DNA of 64,000 nt from Flectobacillus longus (lineage in GTDB: Bacteria; Bacteroidota; Bacteroidia; Cytophagales; Spirosomataceae), in assembly GCF_030056705.1 (NCBI RefSeq), contig NZ_JASHIC010000022.1, positions 62,001 through 126,000 of the forward strand, given 5' to 3'. The position numbers and the translations under genes were made by a program. The notes below the pieces were generated by a model. That model did not search any database, was not told the DNA's origin, and worked only from the letters and a program-made list of their open reading frames with translations. Of the stretch, positions 8,257 to 19,600 are shown one piece after another; the stretch's first letter is position 1, and every line of letters begins with the position of its first letter.

Positions 8257-11121
8257 ATGGGAAATAATTCATTTACGAAAAGAATTTTCTTTGTTTTTCT
8301 GGTGACATTAATCAATCTATCGGTTTTTGCACAACAGCGCAAAGTCACAGGAACAATAAATGCGACCACAGGTCAGGTACTGGTAGGCGTAAGCGTTGCC
8401 ATCAAAGGCACCAGCAAAGGTACTACTACAGACGCTAACGGAAAGTATGGAATTGAGGCTAATGGCAACCAAACGTTAGTGTTTTCTTTTGTAGGATACC
8501 AAAGTCAATCCGTACAAGTAGGCAATCGACAAACTTTCGATATTACGTTAAGTGAAGCTACCGAAAATCTCGATGAGGTAATCGTAACGGGGGTATTTGA
8601 TAAAAGAACAAAGATGGAATCTTCTGTCGCTATTTCGACGATGAACGCCAAGCAAATATCTTCTTTGGCGATTACCAGTGCGGCAGATTTATTGAAAAAC
8701 ATTCCAGGCGTATATGTCAACAATGCCAGAGGAGAAATTGCCAATACGGTATATTCAAGAGGTATTGCTGCCAACTCGATTGATAATTCTTCAGGGTATT
8801 ATTATGTATCGATGCAAGAAGATGGATTGCCATTGATGAACGTCAACTATGGAACAGATAATTACCTGAGAGCCGATATTATGACCGAGCGTTTGGAAGC
8901 TGTAAGAGGTGGAACGGCTTCAATTTTGGGTGCTAATGCCCCTGGTGGTATTTTTAATTATGTCTCAAAAACAGGTGGTAGCACCTTTCAAGGTGAAGTA
9001 AGAACCAAACTTGGTTTGGAAGGCAATGGCAAAAATCCTTTTTATCGTGTAGATGCTACGATGGGTGGTCCACTCAGTAAAGATGGCTCATGGACCTATC
9101 AAGTTGGTGGATTTTACAGGGTTTCGGATGGAGCAAGATACCCAGGCTATGCGAGCAATAACGGTGGACAGTTGAGAGCTAATGTGGTAAAAAACTATAA
9201 ATCTGGTAGTTTGAAAATGTTTGTAAAAGTACTTGATGACCGCAATGCGCAGTCTGAGTTTATTCCGACACAAGGTTGGAACAATCCACAAGTGATGTCA
9301 GGGCTTTCGACCACAGATTCTTATAATTTACCAGCCGTTTCCTTAACCATTCCTATCAATAATACAGGTACGGCAACATTTAACTCGAAAGATAAATATT
9401 ATAATCGTGATAAAACTTTTGGCGTAAACTGGGTACAGGACTTGGGTAACGATTGGACTTTTAAGAATGACGCCAAAATCTCTTCCAAACACATGACAGG
9501 AAGTGTGCCTGCTGTTGTGACTCCTTTTGCTACAGACAATATCGTATTTTATGCTTTACCTCACTTACTTCAAACAGGTAAACTAGGTACTTATACATTT
9601 ACCGATAAAGTAACGGGGCAAAACTTGGGTACAATGACTTTTGTGCCGAATATCATCAATGGCAATTTTGCTGGATTCAAGTTTATTCCAGGTGCTAATA
9701 ATAACTTCCCAGGAGCTAATGTACAGCAAAACTCCTTATTCTTTTTGCCATTATTTTATCAAGATATCAAGATTGATGAATGGATGAATCAATTTTCCTT
9801 CACGAAAAAGTTGAGCAATATGAGTTTCAACTTTGGTGGATTTGCGGCATCGTCGCATGTCACACGTGCGGGCGGACAAGAGGATTCGGGGGTAGGTGTG
9901 GGTACTATCCAAGACCAGCCACATTTGGTAGATATTAAATTAAATGGTCTAGATGGTAAGACTTATCAAATTACAGATCCGAATGGATTTATGGATTTGG
10001 GAAGGGGAGGAGTCACCACTTCAGATGCTACAAAATCACAAATGGCTTTGTTTGTAGGGCATAATTGGTCTATTACACCAGACCTAAATTTGGACTGGGG
10101 ACTTCGTTATGAACATACCAATTACAAAGGTTCAAATACGCCAGTTACCCGAAATGCCAACGAAAATAATCCTGCTTGGGGTGGTACAGACGGAAACCCA
10201 TTGACCGTGTATGACAACGGCGGTGGAACGGCAGGAACACCATTGCCTTTTGATAAAACAATCAATACAGTTTCTTTTTCGGCTGGGTTAAACTATAAAA
10301 TCAATGAGGGAGCAGCGGTATATGTACGATATTCTGATGGTAAAAAAGCCCCAGAAATAGGTCAGTTTTTTAGCGCAACTAGCCAGTTTTTGATTAACAG
10401 TTTGAATACAGACGCACAGCATATACAACAAATAGAAGCAGCCTTAAAACTTAAGAAAAACCGCTTTAGTTTGAATGTAACGCCATTTTATAGCTACTTA
10501 AGCAATGTGCCAAACTTACAATTTGCGTTTCAAGACTCGAACGGACAAAACTATAATCCAACCACGCAATATGGTAAGTATCGTACCTACGGGATCGAAT
10601 TGGAAGGTACTGTGGCATTCAACGAAAATCTTAGCCTCAGAGCTCAGGCAACGTTTCAAAATTCTAAAGCTATCGAGTATAAAACATGGATTTCGAGCGG
10701 TGTAAACGCTAGTCAAGATGTGCTATTAGATTTTTCAGGAAACGAAACAGACAACAATGCACAAGTCATGTTTGGTCTTACACCGATGTATCAAAAAGGC
10801 AAATTTAATACCTCGTTCAACTATTACTACATGGGTTCACGACAAGCCAATATTCCGAATGCTTTCAAAATGCCTGCATTTGGTCAATTGGATTGGAGCG
10901 TTGGGTATGATGTTAATCCAAAATTGCGTTTGCAGGGAAATATCAATAACGTAACCAATGTATATGGTGTATTGGGCTGGTCTGGTCCTGGTGGATTTCC
11001 AGCGGCACTAAATCGCCAAGGGTTTACCAAAGAATATGTAGCTGCCAATCCTAATGCTGTGTATTCAACCCAAGGTTCGATGCCTCGTGCCTATTTCATT
11101 ACGGCGAGTTATAAATTCTAA
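8257..11121 (+). CDS. TonB-dependent outer-membrane receptor
   Basis: 954 residues from the ATG at 8257, which gives a proper signal peptide ending in LSVFAQQ. Residues about 25-110 are a CarboxypepD_reg-like domain, followed by a TonB-box-like segment (LDEVIVTG) and the plug domain (about 125-260, with LEAVRGGTASILGANAPGG). The remainder is a 22-strand barrel ending in ITASYKF. Such receptors import substrates across the outer membrane with energy from TonB-ExbBD. There is no SusD partner, so a small solute (siderophore-like molecule or small glycoside) is more likely than a polysaccharide. The 32-bp element upstream and the following GH1 gene argue for a glycoside substrate. It ends at a hairpin terminator. 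Confidence 0.92.
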   Translation: MGNNSFTKRIFFVFLVTLINLSVFAQQRKVTGTINATTGQVLVGVSVAIKGTSKGTTTDANGKYGIEANGNQTLVFSFVGYQSQSVQVGNRQTFDITLSEATENLDEVIVTGVFDKRTKMESSVAISTMNAKQISSLAITSAADLLKNIPGVYVNNARGEIANTVYSRGIAANSIDNSSGYYYVSMQEDGLPLMNVNYGTDNYLRADIMTERLEAVRGGTASILGANAPGGIFNYVSKTGGSTFQGEVRTKLGLEGNGKNPFYRVDATMGGPLSKDGSWTYQVGGFYRVSDGARYPGYASNNGGQLRANVVKNYKSGSLKMFVKVLDDRNAQSEFIPTQGWNNPQVMSGLSTTDSYNLPAVSLTIPINNTGTATFNSKDKYYNRDKTFGVNWVQDLGNDWTFKNDAKISSKHMTGSVPAVVTPFATDNIVFYALPHLLQTGKLGTYTFTDKVTGQNLGTMTFVPNIINGNFAGFKFIPGANNNFPGANVQQNSLFFLPLFYQDIKIDEWMNQFSFTKKLSNMSFNFGGFAASSHVTRAGGQEDSGVGVGTIQDQPHLVDIKLNGLDGKTYQITDPNGFMDLGRGGVTTSDATKSQMALFVGHNWSITPDLNLDWGLRYEHTNYKGSNTPVTRNANENNPAWGGTDGNPLTVYDNGGGTAGTPLPFDKTINTVSFSAGLNYKINEGAAVYVRYSDGKKAPEIGQFFSATSQFLINSLNTDAQHIQQIEAALKLKKNRFSLNVTPFYSYLSNVPNLQFAFQDSNGQNYNPTTQYGKYRTYGIELEGTVAFNENLSLRAQATFQNSKAIEYKTWISSGVNASQDVLLDFSGNETDNNAQVMFGLTPMYQKGKFNTSFNYYYMGSRQANIPNAFKMPAFGQLDWSVGYDVNPKLRLQGNINNVTNVYGVLGWSGPGGFPAALNRQGFTKEYVAANPNAVYSTQGSMPRAYFITASYKF

Positions 11122-11128
11122 GGTTCTC

Positions 11129-11153
11129 AAAAGAGGTGTAACCCACCTCTTTT
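11129..11153 (+). terminator. Intrinsic terminator after the TonB receptor
   Basis: A perfect 10-bp stem AAAAGAGGTG/CACCTCTTTT with a 5-base loop ends in a T run, 8 bp after the receptor stop. It separates the receptor from the GH1 gene, unless read-through occurs. Confidence 0.85.
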
Positions 11154-11266
11154 TCAACTAAGTAAGGAGATGGGATTAGTTAATTGTATATCCGTTATTT
11201 GGAAGTACTCACAATCAGCAGGATATAGCTATGTGATTAATCTAACCTTTCCTGTTTCTAATATCA

Positions 11267-12712
11267 ATGTTTAGCAAGATGAAGCAATTAAAAATAAGTT
11301 TGAGTTTTTTACTCTTTTGTACGAATATTTTAGTTTTTGGACAAAAAAAACAGCCTTTCTTTTGGGGAGTAGCCACGGCCGCTTATCAGGTAGAAGGCGC
11401 TTACCAGACCGATGGTAAAGGAGAATCAAAATGGGATTTTTTGACCAATAAAGTGGGTATAACGCAATTTACCATTGGGGAAAAACAAACGGGTAATATG
11501 TCTATCAACATGTATGACCGCACGCAATACCTCAAAGATTTGGCATTGCTCAAGCAACTTGGTGCTAACTCTTACCGCTTTTCTTTGGATTGGAGTCGCA
11601 TCATTCCCGATGGTACGGGGGCTGTTAATGAAAAAGCATTAGCACATTACGACCAATTGATTGACGATGTGCTTGCGGCGGGTTTAGAGCCATTCGTGAC
11701 GATTTATCATTTCGATTATCCCGTTGTTTTGATGCAAAAGGGCGGTTGGGGCAATCCTGCTATGGTTGATTGGTATATCAATTATGCGTCGATTGTCATG
11801 AAAAGATTTGGTAAAAAAGTCAAACATTTTATTACATTCAACGAGCCTTACATTGAGTTCTTTTTAGTAGAAAATATGCTTCACGAACAAGAAAGCAAGC
11901 ATATTCCTCCTAAAGAATACTATATGAGCCAAATGCAAAAGGCTCATAAACAACTCATTGCCAATGCTAAAGCCATTGAATTGTATCGTTCATTACAGTT
12001 GAAAGGGCAAATTGGTATCGTACTGAATGTAAATCCCGGAGCTGCTTGGAACGCCAATAATGCAGCCGATGTAAAAGCTGCAAATTTTCAAGATATTCTG
12101 ATTAATGGCTTGTTTTTAGATCCATTATACAAAGGAAAATATCCCCAAATGGCGATGGATTCTTTGGCAAAATACAACCCTAGTTTTCAACCAAGTGCGA
12201 GTGATTTGACCTTCATTGCTCAGAATAAGCCTGATTTTTTAGGCATAAATTTCTATGCTCCTGCCGTAGTAAAGGGCGAAGATTCGGCTATGTCTTTGAA
12301 ATGGCTAGACAATAATCCTGATGCCATCAAGTCGAATGTTGGTCCTGTTATGCCTGAATATTTGTACAAAATGCTCATACGCTTGAAGAAAGAGTACGGC
12401 AACCCAACAGTGTATATCACTGAAAACGGGACAGGATTTGCAGGAGAAGATGTTGTGAAAAACGGAAAAGTAAACGACCCTTTGCGCATTGACTATATCA
12501 AACGCCATGTAGCTTATGCCTTAAAAGCAAAAAGAGAAGGCGTAAACCTAGGAGGCTATATGGTTTGGAGTGGTTGGGATAATTTTGAATGGGTTTCGGG
12601 ATATACCAAGCGTTTGGGACTCATTTATGTCGATTTCAAAACACAAGAACGCATTCCAAAACAAAGCTTTTTTGAATACAAAAAATTGATTCAGAAGTAC
12701 AAAGGAATTTAA
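11267..12712 (+). CDS. Secreted GH1 beta-glucosidase
   Basis: 481 residues with a signal peptide ending near VFGQ; an ATG at 11279 is an alternative start. The glycoside hydrolase family 1 fold is clear: FFWGVATAAYQVEGA near the start, the acid/base motif TFNEP (Glu193) and the nucleophile motif ITENG (Glu386). GH1 enzymes hydrolyse beta-linked glucosides (aryl, flavonoid or cellobiose type) with retention of configuration. The signal peptide places it in the periplasm, so it could act on glucosides imported by the receptor upstream. It stands between the receptor and an MFS transporter on the same strand, suggesting one uptake and hydrolysis route. The aglycone preference is not readable. 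Confidence 0.95.
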   Translation: MFSKMKQLKISLSFLLFCTNILVFGQKKQPFFWGVATAAYQVEGAYQTDGKGESKWDFLTNKVGITQFTIGEKQTGNMSINMYDRTQYLKDLALLKQLGANSYRFSLDWSRIIPDGTGAVNEKALAHYDQLIDDVLAAGLEPFVTIYHFDYPVVLMQKGGWGNPAMVDWYINYASIVMKRFGKKVKHFITFNEPYIEFFLVENMLHEQESKHIPPKEYYMSQMQKAHKQLIANAKAIELYRSLQLKGQIGIVLNVNPGAAWNANNAADVKAANFQDILINGLFLDPLYKGKYPQMAMDSLAKYNPSFQPSASDLTFIAQNKPDFLGINFYAPAVVKGEDSAMSLKWLDNNPDAIKSNVGPVMPEYLYKMLIRLKKEYGNPTVYITENGTGFAGEDVVKNGKVNDPLRIDYIKRHVAYALKAKREGVNLGGYMVWSGWDNFEWVSGYTKRLGLIYVDFKTQERIPKQSFFEYKKLIQKYKGI

Positions 12713-12882
12713 AAAGGCTCTGCCACAGTGATACCGAGCCAGCCCAGTATGATGGCAAAATAATCGAAAAATAGGCCTTCAAAACCAAGCATAAACCCGA
12801 AATAACCCTGCTTAAGGTCATCGGAGGAAAGTACGATTTTCCAACGGAATAAATGACAAGGTAGTACTATCTCTTTTTAACC

Positions 12883-14076
12883 ATGAAAAAAATACTTACC
12901 TATGAAAACGGACTAGTAGCCTTGATGGCCTTGGTCTTTGGCTGTCTTTTTTTTGACAGATTAGCCCTCAACTTTTTGATTCCTTATGTGGCAAAAGATT
13001 TGTCCTTAAATGATACCCAAATAGGACTGTTGGCGGGAGCCTTGTCGTTGGCTTGGGCTTTTTCCAGCTATTTTTCAACAGCTTGGGCAGAAGCCAATGC
13101 CAAAAAGAAAACCGTTTTTTTAGTAGCAGTAGGTGTTTTTTCTTTGTGTTCGGTAGGATCGGGGATGGCAAGTAGTTTTGTCACCTTGTTTGCAGCTCGT
13201 TTACTGATGGGATTTTCGGAAGGGGCAGTGATACCTTTAGCACAAAATTTTGTAGAAAAAGAATCATCTCCCCATCGTTTGGGGCTAAATGCTGGTATTT
13301 TACAAGGCGTAGGCTCAGCTTTGTTTGGGTCTATTTTAGCTCCAGTCGTATTGGTAAAAATAGCCGAGCAAATCGGCTGGCGCGATGCCTTTTATGTGGC
13401 AGGTGTGCCAGGGTTGGTATTAGGCTTATTGGCATGGCGTTATATCAAGGCTTCAACTGCTGAAAGTATTGCCGTAAAAGAAGAGAAAAGTATCAATGTC
13501 CACGAACTTTGGCAGTATAACAACGTTCGTTGGGGTATCGCTGTGGCCTGTTGCGTATTTGGGTGGTGGTTTGCTACCCTGCCTTTTATTTCAAAATACT
13601 TTGTCACCGTTCAAGGCATGACTCCCGACGAAATGGGAAAAACGATGGGACTTTTGGGCGTATCTGGCTTGCTATCGTCGATTATTGTACCTGCCCTTTC
13701 CGACAGAATAGGACGTAAGCCCGTCATGTTTATATTCATGGCATTGGGTGTATTATATCCCCTCACTGTATATGCGTTGGCTGGTTCGGCTTTCCAATTG
13801 CCTGCTATGTTTGTCACGTATTTTATGATGGGATGTTTGGCCATGGTTGCCGCCGTAATACCTTCAGAAGCAGTGCCAGCACACCTAAGAGCCAAAGCTA
13901 TGGGCTTGATTATGGGGGTAGGCGAAATTGTAGGTGGTGTGCTTATCCCAGCTTTGTCAGGTATTCTCTCTGACCAAATCAACGCTAGCGCATTTTTGGG
14001 TGTTTCGGGATTATTAGCGATGCTGGGATTAATTTTTGTGACTCAATTACAAGAAAAACCTCAGTTAGAAAAATAG
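12883..14076 (+). CDS. MFS transporter
   Basis: 397 residues, about 12 hydrophobic segments. The N-terminal region shows DRLALNFLIPYVAKDL and TQIGLLAGALSLAWAFSSY, typical of the anion:cation symporter (organic acid/hexuronate) branch of the major facilitator superfamily. The central loop motif DRIGRKPVM lies near residue 270. It probably moves a sugar acid, sugar or phenolic acid across the inner membrane. Position between GH1 and the PQQ dehydrogenase supports uptake of a glycoside breakdown product. The 170-bp gap upstream carries no gene I can support. Confidence 0.88.
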   Translation: MKKILTYENGLVALMALVFGCLFFDRLALNFLIPYVAKDLSLNDTQIGLLAGALSLAWAFSSYFSTAWAEANAKKKTVFLVAVGVFSLCSVGSGMASSFVTLFAARLLMGFSEGAVIPLAQNFVEKESSPHRLGLNAGILQGVGSALFGSILAPVVLVKIAEQIGWRDAFYVAGVPGLVLGLLAWRYIKASTAESIAVKEEKSINVHELWQYNNVRWGIAVACCVFGWWFATLPFISKYFVTVQGMTPDEMGKTMGLLGVSGLLSSIIVPALSDRIGRKPVMFIFMALGVLYPLTVYALAGSAFQLPAMFVTYFMMGCLAMVAAVIPSEAVPAHLRAKAMGLIMGVGEIVGGVLIPALSGILSDQINASAFLGVSGLLAMLGLIFVTQLQEKPQLEK

Positions 14077-14377
14077 ATATATGTTTGGTTTTATAGTTTT
14101 AAGTTGCTCAAAATCATAATGATATTGGATTGCGGAAGTATAACTTTCTTTAACCCTATGTTTTTAAAAAATGAGTGTATTTTTCAATATTTCCGAAATC
14201 AAAAGTCCCCAATCCACAATTGTTTTAGGTGATTGATTCATATATGAGTTGGTAAAAACTTGTTATTTATTGGCTAAAGAAGAACCCACCAACAAATAAG
14301 TATAATTTTTCTGGTATAAAATTTACCTTTGTTGGTAATCTAAGAATCAATAACCCCAAGTTTTTACTATCAAATTT
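14077..14377. other. Intergenic region with dispersed repeat
   Basis: About 300 bp with no gene. It contains a degenerate copy of an intergenic repeat (GGATTGCGGAAGTATAAC at 14128-14145, with an inverted counterpart TTTCCGAAATCAAAAGTCCC around 14190-14210). Related sequences occur near 6655-6690, 24245-24360 and 30800-30830. The promoter of the PQQ dehydrogenase presumably lies in the last 100 bp. Confidence 0.5.
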
Positions 14378-16489
14378 ATGAAAATCAGAATACTTAGTTT
14401 TTCCTTGCTCTCGGTTATAGCTATGCTAAGTTGGGCTTGGATGAATAAAAATCAAGGAACAGAAAATGATTGGAGTGACTACCTCGGTGGCGCAAATCGT
14501 AATCATTATTCAACTTTGAGACAAATTTCGCCTGAAAACGTCGGTCAGCTTAAAGTAGCGTGGACGTATGCGCTTCCTGACTCTGGACAAATGCAGGTAA
14601 ATCCTCTAATCATCGACGGGGTGCTGTATGGCGTGAGTGCTTCTGTGCAAGCTTTTGCTTTGGATGCTTCAACGGGTAAACAATTATGGAAATTTGGCGA
14701 CCCGCTCAAACATTGGTCAAGTACCAGTCGAGGTGTGTCGTATTGGCAAAAAGGAGATGACAAAAGAATTTTATTTACTACTGGACCAAGTTTGTGGGCT
14801 TTAGATGCCAATACAGGCAAACCAATTGATAGTTTTGGCGAGAAAGGTAAAATCGATTTACATAAAGGATTACCAGAAATCGCCCAAAACAAGTTTATCA
14901 TCTCCAACACCCCCGGGACGATTTTTGAGGATTTGATTATTATGCCTGTGCGTTTATCGGAGGGTGCAGATGCTGCTCCGGGAGACATACGAGCATTTGA
15001 TGTGAAGACTGGCGCATTGGTTTGGGCATTTCATACTATTCCATATCCTAATGAATATGGCTATCAGACTTTTCCTAAAAATGCCTATCAAAATAAAGAA
15101 ATCGGCGGTGCCAATAACTGGGCTGGAATGGCTGTAGACAAAGAAAATGGTATTTTATTTGTGCCAACAGGCTCGGCAGCGTATGATTTTTATGGAGGAA
15201 ATAGAAAAGGGAAAAATCTTTTTTCAAACTGTTTATTGGCGCTTGATGCTCGTACAGGCAAGCGCATTTGGCATTTTCAGACAACGCACCATGATATTTG
15301 GGATAGAGACTTACCAGCACCTCCCAATTTGTTGACAATTACGCAAAAAGGTAAAAAAATCGATGTGGTAGCGCAGGTAACCAAACAAGGATATGTGTAT
15401 GTGTTTGAGCGCAAAACAGGAAAACCTATTTTTCCAATCAACGAAATGCCTGTGCCTAAATCAAGTTTAGCAGGAGAAATAACATCGCCAACCCAGCCGA
15501 TTCCAAGCAAACCTAAACCTTATGCTCGACAATCAAATACAATTACCGAAGCTCAGATTAGCCCTTATGCTGAAAACCGAGCGGAGTTAATAAAAGAGCT
15601 AAAAAAACTCAAAACAGCGATATATCAACCCGGTAACAAAACAGGCGTATTGCTATTGCCCGGCTATGACGGAGGCGCTGAGTGGGGTGGCGCTGCGGCC
15701 GATCCAGAAGGAACGCTTTATGTCAATTCTAATGAAATGGCATGGATTCTCAAAATGGTTGAATCACCCAAGAAGGCTCAATTGAGTCAAATGACCACAG
15801 GAGAGAGATTATATTATGCTCAATGTTCGGCTTGTCATGGCAAAGACCGAATGGGGAATCCTAAAAGCAATTATCCGTCCTTGTTGGGTATAGAAAAAAA
15901 ATACGATAAAGCCTATATCAACCGAATTATTAGTACTGGAAAAGGAATGATGCCCGGTTTTACGGCTATCTCGGCAAGTGACAAGCAAGCCATCGTTTCG
16001 TTTTTGGTAGGAGAGGAGAAAAAAGAAGTAAGTGCTTCTAATCAAGCAGATAATGAGCCTTATATTCCTTTCAAAAGTGATGGGTATAACAAGTTTTTGG
16101 ATAATCGTGGTTTGCCAGCGATTGCACCGCCTTGGGGACAACTTACGGCTATAGATTTGAATACAGGGGAGTTTAAGTGGCAAATTCCTTTGGGTTTTGA
16201 CCCTCTACTTGCCAAACAAGGTATCAAGAATACGGGTGTTGAAAATTACGGTGGTCCTGTCGTTACAGCAAGTGGTTTGTTGTTTATCGCTGCTACCAAA
16301 GATGGTTATTTTAGGGCATTTGATAAAAATACAGGCAAGCTTTTGTGGGAAACACAATTACCTGCCGCTGCCTTTGCAACACCTTCTACTTATGCGGTGA
16401 AAGGAAAACAATACATTGTTCTCGCCTGTGGGGGCACAAAACTGGGTACACCCAAAGGAAATTTATATGTAGCCTTTGCATTACCTTGA
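14378..16489 (+). CDS. PQQ-dependent dehydrogenase with inserted cytochrome c domain
   Basis: 703 residues with an N-terminal signal/anchor segment. The bulk is an eight-bladed quinoprotein beta-propeller (WSDYLGGANRNHYSTL at the N-terminus; repeated DANTGKxxW-type blade motifs such as DARTGKRIWHFQ). Between blades, at about residues 475-560, lies a cytochrome c domain with the heme motif CSACH (about 482) and a methionine-ligand region GMMPGF. The closest known group is the periplasmic quinoprotein glucose/alcohol dehydrogenases, which oxidise sugars or alcohols and pass electrons to the respiratory chain; the built-in heme would do that directly. Oxidation of released glucose to a lactone would link it to the SMP-30 lactonase. 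The substrate is inferred. Confidence 0.88.
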   Translation: MKIRILSFSLLSVIAMLSWAWMNKNQGTENDWSDYLGGANRNHYSTLRQISPENVGQLKVAWTYALPDSGQMQVNPLIIDGVLYGVSASVQAFALDASTGKQLWKFGDPLKHWSSTSRGVSYWQKGDDKRILFTTGPSLWALDANTGKPIDSFGEKGKIDLHKGLPEIAQNKFIISNTPGTIFEDLIIMPVRLSEGADAAPGDIRAFDVKTGALVWAFHTIPYPNEYGYQTFPKNAYQNKEIGGANNWAGMAVDKENGILFVPTGSAAYDFYGGNRKGKNLFSNCLLALDARTGKRIWHFQTTHHDIWDRDLPAPPNLLTITQKGKKIDVVAQVTKQGYVYVFERKTGKPIFPINEMPVPKSSLAGEITSPTQPIPSKPKPYARQSNTITEAQISPYAENRAELIKELKKLKTAIYQPGNKTGVLLLPGYDGGAEWGGAAADPEGTLYVNSNEMAWILKMVESPKKAQLSQMTTGERLYYAQCSACHGKDRMGNPKSNYPSLLGIEKKYDKAYINRIISTGKGMMPGFTAISASDKQAIVSFLVGEEKKEVSASNQADNEPYIPFKSDGYNKFLDNRGLPAIAPPWGQLTAIDLNTGEFKWQIPLGFDPLLAKQGIKNTGVENYGGPVVTASGLLFIAATKDGYFRAFDKNTGKLLWETQLPAAAFATPSTYAVKGKQYIVLACGGTKLGTPKGNLYVAFALP

Positions 16490-16500
16490 TAAAAAACCTT

Positions 16501-16544
16501 TAGGGCGATGGATTAAAAAGGTACAACCTATTTACCATTGCCCT
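16501..16544 (+). terminator. Hairpin after the PQQ dehydrogenase
   Basis: The arms AGGGCGATGG and CCATTGCCCT pair with one G-T pair and are followed by a T-rich stretch ending in CTATTTTTTT. The hairpin begins about 12 bp after the stop codon, consistent with an intrinsic terminator. Confidence 0.65.
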
Positions 16545-16666
16545 TTTAATCTATTTTTTTATGAGAAAAGTTTAAAAAAATGAGTTAAAAAATTAAAAAT
16601 AGACTCTTCCGAATAAAACCTTAATGTTGAAAAGTCAATCCTGACAATTTCAAAAACAATAGAACT

Positions 16667-19600
16667 ATGAATCATTATCGTAAAATGCTGGCCATAGCCT
16701 TCGGACTATGTGCATGGGATTCCTTTGCCCAAAACAAAGCCGACTTTCAAACCATTCCTAGCGATGCCAAACCAAGAGTTTGGTGGCATTGGATGAACGG
16801 CAATGTAACCAAGACTGGTATCCAAAAAGACTTAGATTGGATGAAGCGCATAGGAATTGGGGGATTTCAAAATTTTGATGCCAATCTATTTACCCCTCAA
16901 GTTGTACCTCAAAAATTGGTGTTTATGACACCTGAGTGGAAAGATGCTTTTCAATTTACGACCAATTTGGCGATTCAAAATAACCTTGAAATGGCGATTG
17001 CTGGCTCACCGGGCTGGAGTGTGACGGGTGGACCTTGGGTAAAACCTGAGGATGGGATGAAGAAATATGTGTGGACTGAAATGACTGTTTCTGGGGGTAA
17101 GAATTTTACAGGAAAACTCCCACAACCTTCCGATATTACAGGAAAATTTGGAAATGTACCCAGCGCTGTTAGTTCGTTGACAGGCGGTGTGCCAGCCATA
17201 TTACCCAAGTACTATAAAGATGCACTTGTAATTGCTTTTAAAAAGCCCAAAACAGAGGCTGATTTTACAAAACTGAATCCAAAGGTAACGTCTAGTGGGG
17301 GAAGCTTTTCGCTCAAAAGTTTGACAGATAATGATTTAGATAAATCCTCTTTTTTGCCACCCGCCGAAATTGGGCAAGACATGTGGGTACAATATGAGTT
17401 TGAAAATCCTCAAACATTTAAAGCTTTCTCGGTGTCAGGGGCTGTGCATACGCCTTTAGAGGAGTTTGAAGGTGGTCCCAACAATAGGAGTCTACAAGTG
17501 AGTCAAGATGGTGTTACTTTCAAGGAAATTGCCAAAGTTTCGGGAAGTATTGTTCCTCATAACACGATTGCTTTTCCTGCTACTACAGCCAAATATTGGA
17601 GATTAGCCTATAAAACCTTGCCTCCAACACCTAATATTTTTGGAGGTATGTTTGGAAGCGCTGAAGCTGCTAAACCTGAAGGTGTAAATCTCGCTGAATT
17701 TGTGTTGTATAGCAGTGATAGAATAGACCAATTTGAAGATAAAGCGGGTTTTACTCCTTGGAAAGAAACCTCTTTTTCTACCCAAAATACCTCAGATATA
17801 ATTTTGCCAACGGAGGTAGTAGATTTGACTTCAAAGATGACAGATGACGGTACACTTCAGTGGCAAGTTCCTGCTGGAGAATGGGTTATCATGAGATTTG
17901 GATATTCGTTGACAGGTCGCCAAAACCATCCAGCTTCACCAGAGGCTACGGGCTTAGAGGTGGATAAACTAGACAAAGAGGCTGTTCGAAAATACATCAA
18001 TACCTATCTTGACATGTATAAAGATGCTACTGGCGGACAGATGGGGGCTAAAGGTTTGCAATATATGATTTTGGATAGTTATGAAGCTGGACACATGACT
18101 TGGACAAAGGCATTTCCTGAAGAATTTCAGAAAAGAAGAGGATATGACATCAAAAGCTGGCTTCCAGTGCTGACAGGTCGTGGAATAAAAAGTGCTGAAG
18201 CTAGTGAACGATTTTTATGGGATTTTAGAAAAACAATTGGAGAATTGATTGCTGAAAATCATTATGATGTGATAGGTGAGGAGCTAAAAAAGCGTGGAAT
18301 GAAACGCTATACCGAATCGCATGAAAATAAGCGTATTTATCTGGCAGATGGAATGGATGTGAAAAAGAACGCAGATATTCCTATGTCGGCTATGTGGACG
18401 CCAGGCAGTTTGGCGGGTGGCTCAGACGAAGAACCACGAAGCGAAGCCGATATTCGTGAGTCTGCATCGGTGGCCAATATTTATGGTAAACCTATTGTGG
18501 CTGCCGAATCTATGACTTCGGTTGGAAATGCTTTTAGTTTTCATCCTGAAAAATTAAAACGAACTGCTGATTTGGAACTAGCTTCGGGTTTGAATCGATT
18601 TGTGATTCATACCTCTGTGCATCAACCTTTGGATGACAAAAAACCTGGGTTTTCACTTGGACCATTCGGACAATATTTTACTCGTCACGAAACTTGGGCA
18701 GAGCAAGGTGGTAAGGCTTGGATGGAATATTTGGGAAGAAGCTGCTATTTATTACAACAAGGAAGAAATATAGCAGATATCTTGTATTTCTATGGTGAAA
18801 ATCAAAATGTTACCTCTGTATGTCAACAACAATTACCGACTATTCCGAAAGGGTATGAGTTTGATTTTGTGAATGCTTCAGCCCTAAAAGATGCTATTTC
18901 GGCTAAAAATGGAAAGTTGGTATCCTTGGCAGGAAACCAATATTCTGTCTTAAAAATTGACGATAATGCTCAATATATAACCGTTGCAACTCTTCGCAAA
19001 ATCAAACAATTTGCGGATGCTGGCATATTGATTATTGGTAAAAAACCTTTGAAATCACCAACTTTGTCAGATAGTGAATTGGAGTTCCAGAAATTGGTAG
19101 ATGAGATTTGGAAAAAGAACAATGTGGTCGAAAACTGGGAGGCTGCTCAAAAACAAGCATTTCCTCAAGCAGATGTTCGTATTGCGCAAACCAATCATGC
19201 TATTTTGTTTAGACACCGTTCTGGCGAATCTGAGATTTATTGGTTAAACAATCGCAATGAACAACCAACTGATGCCGAAATAAGCTTTAGAGTAACAGGA
19301 AAAACGCCTGAACTATGGAATGCCCAAACAGGTACAGTCGAAAAGGTATCATACCAAATCAAGGAAGGAAGAACCATTATTCCTATTCATTTTGAGTCAT
19401 GGGATGCTGTTTTTGTTGTCTTTAAGGAAAATACAGACCAATCACAAAATAGTTTGACACAACTCAAAGAAGTAAATGCAACCACTATCGCAAGTCCTTG
19501 GAAAGTAAGTTTTGGAGAGAAAAACGTTAATCTCACTCAACTAGGTTCTTGGTCCGACAATACTGATAATGATATCAAGTATTTCTCTGGTACAGCTACT

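Noticed and set aside
12713-12882. Minus-strand open stretch reading FMLGFEGLFFDYFAIILG
   Set aside because: No start codon in context and no known family; may be chance or an unidentifiable gene remnant, not enough to call.
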